64,000 nt of DNA from contig JADJTW010000005.1 in assembly GCA_016710965.1 (NCBI GenBank), positions 62,001-126,000 on the forward strand. The letters run 5' to 3'. The stretch comes from Flavobacteriales bacterium (GTDB lineage Bacteria; Bacteroidota; Bacteroidia; Flavobacteriales_F; PHOS-HE28). Both the position numbers and the translations under genes were made by a program. The notes below the pieces were generated by a model. That model did not search any database. It saw nothing but the letters and a program-made list of their open reading frames with translations, and was not told the DNA's origin. Below are positions 36,748 to 43,193 of the stretch, piece after piece (position 1 is the first letter of the stretch; each line of letters begins with the position of its first letter).

Positions 36748-37665
36748 TCACGCTCTCGCTTTGTGCGTTGCACGTGGGTGGAAGCGCATGATGTTGCTGC
36801 GCAAGTACTCGCGGTCGAGGTGGGTGTAGATCTCGGTGGTGGTGATGCTGGCATGGCCAAGCATCTCCTGCACGGCGCGCAGGTCCGCGCCGCCCTCCAC
36901 CAGGTGCGTGGCGAATGAATGGCGGAAGGTGTGCGGGCTGATGGTCTTGCGCACCCGCGCCTTCAGCGCCAGCTTCTTCACCAGCATGAGCACGGCCACG
37001 CGCGAAAGCCCTCCGCCGCGCGCGTTGAGGAAGACGATGTCCTCCGCCTTGCGCACGACCGTGAGCGTGCTGCGTTCATGGCGCTTGTATTCCTCGATCC
37101 AATGCAAGGCTTCCGCGCCGATAGGCACCAGCCGTTCCTTATCGCCCTTGCCCACCACCCGGATGAACCCATCGGCCGCATGCACCTGCGAAAGCCGCAA
37201 GCCGCAGAGCTCGCTCACCCGCAGGCCGCAACCGTAGAGCGTCTCAATGATCGCGCGGTCGCGATGCGCCATGCGCTTGCTCATGTCGATGGCGTCGGCG
37301 ATGGCATCCACCTCGGCCACGCTCAGGAAGACGGGCAGCTTGCGCCCGATCCGTGGGCTCTCCAACAGCTCGGTGGGGTCGGCGGCGATCGCTTTGTCCA
37401 CCATCAGGCTCCGGTAGAACATGCGCACCGCGCTCAGCAGTCGTGCCTGGCTGCTGGCGGCGAGGCCACTCTTGGCAGCGGTTGTGGTGAAGGCTTGCAG
37501 GTCCTCCAGGCGCACAGCGCAAGGCAGCAGCTTGGGCACCTGTGCATCGGCGAAAGCACGCAACCGGTCTGCGTCGTGCAGGTAGGCTTCCACCGTGCGG
37601 TCGCTCAACGATCGCTCCAGCTTCAGGTACATGCGAAAGCCGCGCAGTGCGAGGTCCCAATCCAT
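36748..37665 (-). CDS. xerD: Site-specific tyrosine recombinase XerD
   Basis: 305 residues from the ATG at 37665; the frame extends further upstream without supporting homology. N-terminal SAM-like core-binding domain (GFRMYLKLERSLSDRTVEAYLHD), then the catalytic domain with the complete set Arg149, Lys173, His245, Arg248, His271 and Tyr280 (LRVSELCGL, KGDKERLVP, HTFRHSFATHL, LGHASITTTEIYTH). Length and sequence are those of housekeeping XerD, which resolves chromosome dimers at dif, rather than of a phage integrase. Confidence 0.93.
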   Translation of the reverse strand: MDWDLALRGFRMYLKLERSLSDRTVEAYLHDADRLRAFADAQVPKLLPCAVRLEDLQAFTTTAAKSGLAASSQARLLSAVRMFYRSLMVDKAIAADPTELLESPRIGRKLPVFLSVAEVDAIADAIDMSKRMAHRDRAIIETLYGCGLRVSELCGLRLSQVHAADGFIRVVGKGDKERLVPIGAEALHWIEEYKRHERSTLTVVRKAEDIVFLNARGGGLSRVAVLMLVKKLALKARVRKTISPHTFRHSFATHLVEGGADLRAVQEMLGHASITTTEIYTHLDREYLRSNIMRFHPRATHKARA

Positions 37666-37777
37666 CGGATGCGAAGTTGGCCGCTCACAGAACGAAGCAG
37701 CTCCCTCGCATCGCATGCACTTTGAACGATGTCGTGTGTACGATCTTCGCCCTCCCGACAGGATCGGCACGTAACGC

Positions 37778-38212
37778 ATGCGCATACTCCTGCTCAATGG
37801 CCCCAATCTCGACCTGCTCGGCACGCGCGAGCCGCACATCTATGGGGCACGCTCGTTCGAGGACTACCTATCGGAGCTTCGAATGGAATTCCCGGATGTG
37901 GCGTTCAGTAATGCGCAGAGCAACGTCGAAGGCGAGTTGATCGATCTGCTGCGGAAAAGCACCGGTACCTATGATGCCGTGGTGATGAACCCGGCGGGCT
38001 ACTCGCACAGCAGCGTGGCCATCCGCGATACCATCATCGTCATCGGCATCCCGGTGGTCGAAGTGCATATCAGCAACATCCATGCGCGCGAGGAGTTCCG
38101 CCACAATAGCATCACTGGCGGTGCATGCGCAGGTGTGATCACCGGCTTCGGCCTCGAGGGCTATCGCCTGGCCGTCACTTACCTGCTTCAGCGCGCCACG
38201 AAGGCCTCCTGA
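37778..38212 (+). CDS. aroQ: 3-dehydroquinate dehydratase, type II
   Basis: 144 residues. Third step of the shikimate pathway: dehydration of 3-dehydroquinate to 3-dehydroshikimate, dodecameric cytosolic enzyme. Signatures: LLLNGPNLDLLGTREPHIYG (catalytic Tyr22 in the lid), QSNVEGELID (the common QSNHEG with Val in place of His), MNPAGYSHSSVAIRD, and EVHISNIHAREEFR (catalytic His and substrate-binding Arg). Its last 25 nt overlap the 3' end of the convergent glycosyltransferase gene. Confidence 0.96.
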   Translation: MRILLLNGPNLDLLGTREPHIYGARSFEDYLSELRMEFPDVAFSNAQSNVEGELIDLLRKSTGTYDAVVMNPAGYSHSSVAIRDTIIVIGIPVVEVHISNIHAREEFRHNSITGGACAGVITGFGLEGYRLAVTYLLQRATKAS

Positions 38213-39222
38213 TCGAGCTGCTCGAACTTCTTCCACTTCAGGATGAAGCGGTCGAAGGCGATACTGCGGTGGTACATGCCCGTGAGGTCCGGCGTTCGTT
38301 CCGAGGCCAGCAACGATCTGCGCTGCTTCAGCACGCGCGGCAGCCGCAGGAAGTAATGCCAGTGCGCGCGGGCCACCTGTAGCGTGTGCGCACCGTGGCC
38401 TTCCAGCAGGAATTTCAGCGCGGCGAACCAGTCGAGCACCAGGCGGCGCATCAGCCAGCCCCAAGACCATCCATGCTGAAGGTTCTTGGTGAGCACGATG
38501 AGGCTGTTGCGGAAGTTGAGGTAGGTCTTGCGTGGACTGCCATAGCCGAGCGCTCCACCGCCAACGTGGTACACGGTGGCGCTGCTGGTGTACCCGATGC
38601 TCCATCCGGTACGGCGCAATCGCCAGCAGAGGTCGATCTCTTCCATGTGCGCGAACAACTGCTCATCGAATCCGCCCGCTGCATGGAAGGCATCGCTGCG
38701 GATCAGCAGGCACGCGCCGGTGGCCCAGAACACCTCGCGTTCATCGTCGTACTGGCCGTGGTCCTCTTCGGTGATCTCGAAGATGCGGCCCCGGCAGAAG
38801 GGATATCCGTTGCGGTCGATGAAGCCACCGGCAGCGCCTGCGTGCTCGAAGTGCGTCCGGTTCCCGTTGCTGAGCACCTTGGGCTGGCAGGCGGCCATGC
38901 CGGGGTGCGTGTCCATGTACTGGTTCAGCGCATCCAGCCAGCCGGGGGTCACCTCCACATCGCTGTTGAGCAGCAGGAAGCGTTCGGCCTTCACCTGGCC
39001 CAACGCCCTGTTGTATCCGCCGGCGAACCCATGGTTCGAGCCCAGCGCTATGCAACGGACCGATGGATGATGGACGGCAAGCCATTCCAACGAATCATCG
39101 CTGCTGCCATTGTCGGCGACGATGATCTCGGCGTTGGGAGTATGCCGCACCGCAGCGGGCAGGAACTGCTCCAGCCACTTCCTGCCGTTCCAGTTGAGAA
39201 TGACGACCGCCGTGCTGCTCAT
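38188..39222 (-). CDS. Family 2 glycosyltransferase
   Basis: 344 residues. GT-A fold: TAVVILNWNGRKWLEQFLPA, IIVADNGSSDDSLEWL, ALGSNHGFAGGYNRAL, LLLNSDVEVTPGWLDAL (the NSD metal site), then FDEQLFAHMEEIDLCWRLRRTGW, the typical acceptor-domain ED motif of rhamnosyltransferase-like enzymes. A hydrophobic amphipathic stretch near 285 (LVLDWFAALKFLLEG) may touch the membrane. Probably transfers a sugar to a cell-surface glycan or lipid; donor not determinable. Confidence 0.93.
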   Translation of the reverse strand: MSSTAVVILNWNGRKWLEQFLPAAVRHTPNAEIIVADNGSSDDSLEWLAVHHPSVRCIALGSNHGFAGGYNRALGQVKAERFLLLNSDVEVTPGWLDALNQYMDTHPGMAACQPKVLSNGNRTHFEHAGAAGGFIDRNGYPFCRGRIFEITEEDHGQYDDEREVFWATGACLLIRSDAFHAAGGFDEQLFAHMEEIDLCWRLRRTGWSIGYTSSATVYHVGGGALGYGSPRKTYLNFRNSLIVLTKNLQHGWSWGWLMRRLVLDWFAALKFLLEGHGAHTLQVARAHWHYFLRLPRVLKQRRSLLASERTPDLTGMYHRSIAFDRFILKWKKFEQLDQEAFVAR

Positions 39223-39275
39223 CGTTGCGGGCGGCTAAGGTCGTTCAACCGGTCCTTCGTCGCGTTGATCGGCGG

Positions 39276-40721
39276 TTAGCGCGGGTCGTTGAAGAACTCG
39301 TTGGCACGTTCGCCGCTGCTGGTGCCCACCTGCGTGGGGTCCACGTTGGGCATGGGCGTATTGCGACTGTGCAGGATCTGGTTCCAGCGCGGGTTCTGTA
39401 TCTCGCCCGGCACCTCGCTGTGCAGCATCTGCAAGCAGGAACTCACCAAGTCGGGTTGGTAGAAGACGAAGCGCCTGTTGGTGTATTTGCCCGCACGGTA
39501 GTAATGCCAGATCGTGTAAGGGTAGGAGTCCATTTCGTTGAAGCGGTCCATCATGGTATTGGGCGGACCGTACTTCAGGTACACATAACCACGGTCCGTC
39601 TCATAGCCCTTCTGCACCCGGCAGCCGAAGAGCTTGTTCACCTTGATCACCTCATGCCGGTACGCGGCCCACGCGGCTTCGGGGTCGGGGTTGCGGTTCG
39701 CCCAGAAACTGTAGAAGAAGCGCCGCATCATCTCCATATCGCGGTCCTTCCAGCGGTCGTCTATGATCTTTCGCTCCAACGGGTCGGCTATCGGACGCAG
39801 GCTGTTGATGTGCTCGGCCAACGAATCGGCGTCCGTGAAGGCTCCCGCGAAGGTGTTCGTCAGCTCTATGCCGCTCATGGCCTGCAGGTCGTAGTTGTAG
39901 GCCACGCGGTTGTTGCGTTGGAAGAACTGCTCGCGCCGCGAGACCAGTTCGCCGCGCTTGTTGCGCACCTCCACCACAGCCAGGTAATTCCCCGATGGCA
40001 GCTGCGCAATGTCGAAATGCGCCATCACCGGTTCCGCAGGGCGCGCTTTCATCCGCTGGATCCGCTTGTAGCTGCTGAAGACACCGGCTTTCTCCGCGCT
40101 CTCGATCTGCGTGGTCAGCAGGTACAGGCTGTCCGTGCCGAAGTGCCTGTCGCCGCCGTACACCTCGGCGTAGAACTCCAGCACGCCAATGCTCGATGGG
40201 AAGTAATCGCTCAGCAGCGGCACTACCTGGTAGCCGAACTTGCCGGGCCGGCCCTCCTCTGCCGGGATGATGCGCTCGGCGAAGAGCAGTTCGCTGATCG
40301 AGAGCCCTTCCGGCAGCGCACCCACCGCCAGCGGCGCCTGGTAGAAGGTGCGCGTCGTGTCCCCGTTCAGATCGCGGAGTTCAATGGTCAGTTCATAGCT
40401 CCCCGGCGCCACATCGAAGAACTCCTGGTGCAGCAGGTCCACCTGCACCGAATCGAGGCGCTCAGGTCCGAGTACCTCGGTCTTCGCGAAGGCCTTGATC
40501 GCGCCGTTCTGTTCCAGCAGGGTCAGCGCTTCCACCCGGGCTTGCATGAAACCGGCCGAATTCGGCAGCGCAATGGCGCTTCCGGCAATGATGGCCATGT
40601 TCACCTCCACGCGTGGGCCGCGGCCCTGGGCATGGAAGGTCTTCGTCTCCACCACCACCTGCACAGCGGCGTGGGCAGCAACAAGCAGCAAAGCAGCGAT
40701 CGCGGTGGTGGCGTGGCGCAT
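39276..40721 (-). CDS. GWxTD-domain exported protein
   Basis: 481 residues from the ATG at 40721 (MRHATTAIAALLLVAAHAAVQ, signal peptide; an adjacent ATG at 40724 is equally possible). The central region is beta-rich. The C-terminal third carries the GWxTD-family pattern: SFWANRNPDPEAAWAAYRHEVIKVNKLFG, KGYETDRGYVYLKYGPPNTM and YTIWHYYRAGKYTNRRFVFY. Envelope protein common in Bacteroidota; role unknown. A perfect TAGCTTTG lies 7 nt before the upstream ATG (40731-40738). Confidence 0.9.
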   Translation of the reverse strand: MRHATTAIAALLLVAAHAAVQVVVETKTFHAQGRGPRVEVNMAIIAGSAIALPNSAGFMQARVEALTLLEQNGAIKAFAKTEVLGPERLDSVQVDLLHQEFFDVAPGSYELTIELRDLNGDTTRTFYQAPLAVGALPEGLSISELLFAERIIPAEEGRPGKFGYQVVPLLSDYFPSSIGVLEFYAEVYGGDRHFGTDSLYLLTTQIESAEKAGVFSSYKRIQRMKARPAEPVMAHFDIAQLPSGNYLAVVEVRNKRGELVSRREQFFQRNNRVAYNYDLQAMSGIELTNTFAGAFTDADSLAEHINSLRPIADPLERKIIDDRWKDRDMEMMRRFFYSFWANRNPDPEAAWAAYRHEVIKVNKLFGCRVQKGYETDRGYVYLKYGPPNTMMDRFNEMDSYPYTIWHYYRAGKYTNRRFVFYQPDLVSSCLQMLHSEVPGEIQNPRWNQILHSRNTPMPNVDPTQVGTSSGERANEFFNDPR

Positions 40722-40730
40722 CATGGTGCT

Positions 40731-40738
40731 CAAAGCTA
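40731..40738 (-). promoter_or_regulatory. Candidate -7 element (TAGCTTTG) for the GWxTD gene
   Basis: Exact TAnnTTTG ending 6-9 nt from the two candidate ATGs, implying transcription starts at or next to the start codon. Confidence 0.5.
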
Positions 40739-40864
40739 CGGCCGGGCAAGGCCGGAGGATCACCGTTCCTCGCTCCGGAGCGCACCGATCATCCCGGAAG
40801 GCACTCTGCGACCGACACCCCCAAGATTAGCTGGCCGAACTTGGGGGAAGCTTACACTGGGAAT

Positions 40865-41719
40865 TCATTCCTTGATGAATCTGTGATGGAAAGTATCGCC
40901 TTCCATCGAACGAACCTGGAGTACGTACATGCCTGCGGCAAGATCCATCAGACCAATGGTCATTGTGTTACGGTTGCCAGCAGCAAGATAGGCATGTTCG
41001 CGGCCCAATTCATCGAGCACTGCCACCGATGCGATTTGGAAAGGAGCCTGAACGACCACCTGCTCACGCGCCGGATTTGGCATTACGCGAACGTCCCCGA
41101 TTGCCGGCCCGGGCCCGATGCCCGCCGACGGCATCTCTGTACTATCGATCGGGATGTTGGAGAATTCCATCGCCCCATCAAGGATCGAATCGGACTGTAG
41201 AGGTATGTTGGCATCGGAAAATGGTCGCACCAGTCCGGTAAAGACAAGCTCGCTGCCCCCGCAACCAAAGAGTATTAACACATACGCATAATCGTTGTCG
41301 AGTTGGATTTGTCCTCCTTGGTTGTTCCATGTCCCTGCGTTGACGGCGCCATCCCAGTAAATGCTGGAATGTGGGATCTGATTATCGGGAGAACGGGAAA
41401 CAAAGGGGCAACAACCGGTGTTCCCCTCAGCCATGTACCACACTGGATTCGCCCAACCCGCAGCGGCATTGATGATCGTTAGCACATACGCAAGCGCGCC
41501 GTATGCGCAATAAGGATGGTCCACATCCAGTATGTGCCAATAGTCCATGAACCCATCTCTGTCCGGCTCGAACCAATTCGCAAGGCCGATGTGCCCAGCG
41601 TTGAACTCGTAGGTATCGATCGTGAACCCTGACCAGCTATCGCAGCAAGCATCACAATCGTTAAGGCAGGTTTCTTCGCCCGGTATCGCTACGAACCCAG
41701 GCCCAGCGGTGAACCCCAC
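40865..41719 (-). CDS. 5'-truncated T9SS type A protein
   Basis: 284 residues from a GTG at 41719; an in-frame TAA at 41726-41728 blocks any extension, and there is no signal peptide although the C-terminus (VRVMPNPAREQVVVQ ... LAAGMYVLQVRS ... HRFIKE) is a clear type A sorting domain, which requires Sec export. The body is Cys-rich (GEETCLNDCDACCDSW). The 5' end stops beside sequence resembling an insertion-sequence terminus (about 41726-41767). GC content is lower than that of the neighbours. Probably a non-functional remnant. Confidence 0.7.
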   Translation of the reverse strand: MGFTAGPGFVAIPGEETCLNDCDACCDSWSGFTIDTYEFNAGHIGLANWFEPDRDGFMDYWHILDVDHPYCAYGALAYVLTIINAAAGWANPVWYMAEGNTGCCPFVSRSPDNQIPHSSIYWDGAVNAGTWNNQGGQIQLDNDYAYVLILFGCGGSELVFTGLVRPFSDANIPLQSDSILDGAMEFSNIPIDSTEMPSAGIGPGPAIGDVRVMPNPAREQVVVQAPFQIASVAVLDELGREHAYLAAGNRNTMTIGLMDLAAGMYVLQVRSMEGDTFHHRFIKE

Positions 41720-41725
41720 TTCACA

Positions 41726-41767
41726 TTAACACCCGCCTGAATAGTGTCCAGTTAATGGGGAGTACCT
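41726..41767. mobile_element. Possible IS3-type terminus remnant
   Basis: The minus strand reads GTACTCCCCATTAACTGGAC followed by ACTATTC. This resembles IS3-family terminal repeats, which commonly have a CTCCCC block and TGGACA spaced by an A/T-rich stretch. No transposase reading frame and no second end are present. Resemblance judged by eye. Confidence 0.35.
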
Positions 41768-41852
41768 CAGGCCGCGTAGCTACAGGCTTTGTTGCACAAC
41801 TCACTCACTGAAAAACGCTGCACCCACTCGTTGCACAAGAAAGCCGTCTTTC

Positions 41853-41870
41853 GGCGGAGAGGGAGGGATT
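41853..41870 (-). repeat. tRNA-Ser 3'-tail repeat, distal copy
   Basis: Exact 18-nt copy of the sequence that ends the tRNA-Ser gene at 42191-42208. Confidence 0.9.
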
Positions 41871-41990
41871 GCACGAAGCGCGCGTTCCCGTTAGGGGAGG
41901 CCTCAAGTTCAAGCCCTCGTCGCTGCGCTCTGCAGGCTTTGCTGTTCACGGCTTTCGCTCAAGCTTCGCTTGGCTCGGTCGCTGAACAGC

Positions 41991-42018
41991 AAAGCCCGGC
42001 CACTACGAGGCGGGCTTT
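41991..42018. terminator. Bidirectional terminator-like hairpin in the array
   Basis: AAAGCCCG and CGGGCTTT form a perfect 8-bp stem around a 12-nt loop, with T-runs on both strands. Confidence 0.6.
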
Positions 42019-42023
42019 TACTT

Positions 42024-42041
42024 GGCGGAGAGGGAGGGATT
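42024..42041 (-). repeat. tRNA-Ser 3'-tail repeat, proximal copy
   Basis: Exact 18-nt copy of the tRNA-Ser 3' tail, 167 nt downstream of the tRNA copy. Confidence 0.9.
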
Positions 42042-42159
42042 GCGCGAGGCGCGCTTTCCCGAAGGGGGGTGGGCCTCGATCTGGGAAGGCCGCATCGCTT
42101 TGCGATGCGCTTTCTTGTTCGGTTCGCTCACCGAAGCGGTGCTTCGTTCGCTCCCCAAC

Positions 42160-42182
42160 AAGAAAGCCGCCCTTCGGCGGCC
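42160..42182 (-). terminator. Terminator of tRNA-Ser
   Basis: On the minus strand GCCGCC-GAAG-GGCGGC is a perfect 6-bp stem with a GAAG loop, followed by TTTCTTGTT, 12 nt after the tRNA discriminator base. Confidence 0.65.
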
Positions 42183-42192
42183 TTCTTCGATC

Positions 42193-42281
42193 GGCGGAGA
42201 GGGAGGGATTCGAACCCCCGTTGCCCTTGCGAGCAAAGCGGTTTTCAAGACCGCCGCATTCGACCGCTCTGCCACCTCTCC
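42193..42281 (-). tRNA. tRNA-Ser (anticodon UGA)
   Basis: 89 nt with a 7-bp acceptor stem (GGAGAGG/CCTCTCC), discriminator G, anticodon stem GCGGT/ACCGC with loop CTTGAAA (anticodon TGA), a long variable arm typical of class II tRNAs (TTTGCTCGCAAGGGCAAC) and T-loop TTCGAAT. The 3' CCA is not encoded (CCG follows). Reads UCA and, by wobble, other UCN codons. It stands alone, divergent from the PhnP-like gene 46 nt away. Confidence 0.95.
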
Positions 42282-42327
42282 GTGGGCAGCGAAAGTAGGC
42301 CGCGCAACAGCACGCATCTTTGCCCGT

Positions 42328-43119
42328 ATGTCCACCTTGCGCATCCGATTCCTCGGCACCGGCACCAGCCAGGGCGTGCCGGTGGTGGCGTGCAATTGCG
42401 CGGTGTGTGCTAGCAACGATCCCTGCGACAAGCGCCTGCGCACATCCGCCTTGGTCTCGGTGGGTGATTGCAACTTGCTGATCGATGCCGGTCCGGATAT
42501 GCGCCAGCAACTGCTGCGCGCCAAGGTCATCCAGCTCGATGCCGTGCTGCTCACCCACGAGCACATGGACCATATCGCCGGCATCGACGACCTGCGCGCC
42601 TTCAACTTCGTGCAGGAGAAGGCCATGGACGTATACGCCAATGCCGACACCTGCGCGGCGGTCGAGCGCGTGTACCACTACGCCTTCGCCAAGGACCGAT
42701 ACCCGGGCGTGCCGGAGCTTCGCCTGCACCGGATCACGGCTCCTTCCTTCGAAGTGGCTGGCGTCAACGTCGGCACGGTGGAGGTCATGCACATGAACAT
42801 GGCCGTCCTGGGCTTCTGCTTTCGCACCTCGGCGCACGGAGGTCTCGCCTACATCACCGATGCCAAGACCATTTCCGATGATGCCATCGCATCCTTGCAA
42901 GGTGTACATACGCTCGTGCTCAACGCACTGCGCCGCAAGGAGCATCCCTCACACTTCAACCTGGCCGAAGCATTGGCCATGGTGGAGCGCATCCGGCCGC
43001 AGCAGGCTTACTTCACCCACATCAGCCACCTGCTCGGCAAGCATACCATGGTTAGCCGTGAACTGCCCGCCAACGTCCATCTCGCCTACGACGGACTGGT
43101 GCTGGAACTCCCCGCCTAG
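42328..43119 (+). CDS. PhnP-like metallo-beta-lactamase-fold phosphodiesterase
   Basis: 263 residues from the ATG at 42328; the open frame upstream runs through the tRNA and is not coding. FLGTGTSQGVPVVACNCAVCASNDPCDKRLRTSAL has the Cys cluster of PhnP-type enzymes, and LTHEHMDHIAGIDDLR is the HxHxDH metal site; later metal ligands are in YITDAK and THISHLLGKH. PhnP proper hydrolyses phosphoribosyl cyclic phosphate in phosphonate breakdown, but no phn genes are present, so the substrate is open. Likely cytosolic dinuclear Zn/Mn enzyme. Confidence 0.88.
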   Translation: MSTLRIRFLGTGTSQGVPVVACNCAVCASNDPCDKRLRTSALVSVGDCNLLIDAGPDMRQQLLRAKVIQLDAVLLTHEHMDHIAGIDDLRAFNFVQEKAMDVYANADTCAAVERVYHYAFAKDRYPGVPELRLHRITAPSFEVAGVNVGTVEVMHMNMAVLGFCFRTSAHGGLAYITDAKTISDDAIASLQGVHTLVLNALRRKEHPSHFNLAEALAMVERIRPQQAYFTHISHLLGKHTMVSRELPANVHLAYDGLVLELPA

Positions 43120-43193
43120 CAGGGCATGAGGAATGCCGCCGTTTGGAACGGAGCCGACGATCCACCACCTTCGGATCCTCCAACCCCCCGCAC

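Larger units (their letters stand above)
41768..42192 (-). repeat. Tandem array of about 170-bp units, each carrying the tRNA-Ser 3' tail and hairpins
   Basis: This gene-free stretch directly follows tRNA-Ser. An 18-nt sequence (GGCGGAGAGGGAGGGATT on the plus strand), equal to the last 16 nt of the tRNA plus two flanking bases, recurs at 41853-41870, 42024-42041 and, in the tRNA itself, 42191-42208, spaced 171 and 167 nt apart. Each unit holds a GC-rich start, a large inverted repeat (CTTTGCTGTTCA/TGAACAGCAAAG in one, CTTTCTTGTTC/AACAAGAAAG in the other) and a terminator-like hairpin. A partial unit lies at 41768-41852. Arms differ between units but stay complementary. Confidence 0.85.

Noticed and set aside
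36748..37665. Tyrosine recombinase as integrase of a mobile element
   Set aside because: Length and motifs match housekeeping XerD, and no att repeats or cargo lie beside it.
41959..42945. Open frames running through the tRNA-Ser gene and its repeat array on both strands
   Set aside because: They cross a structural RNA; such frames give the familiar spurious GEGGIRTP-type peptides.
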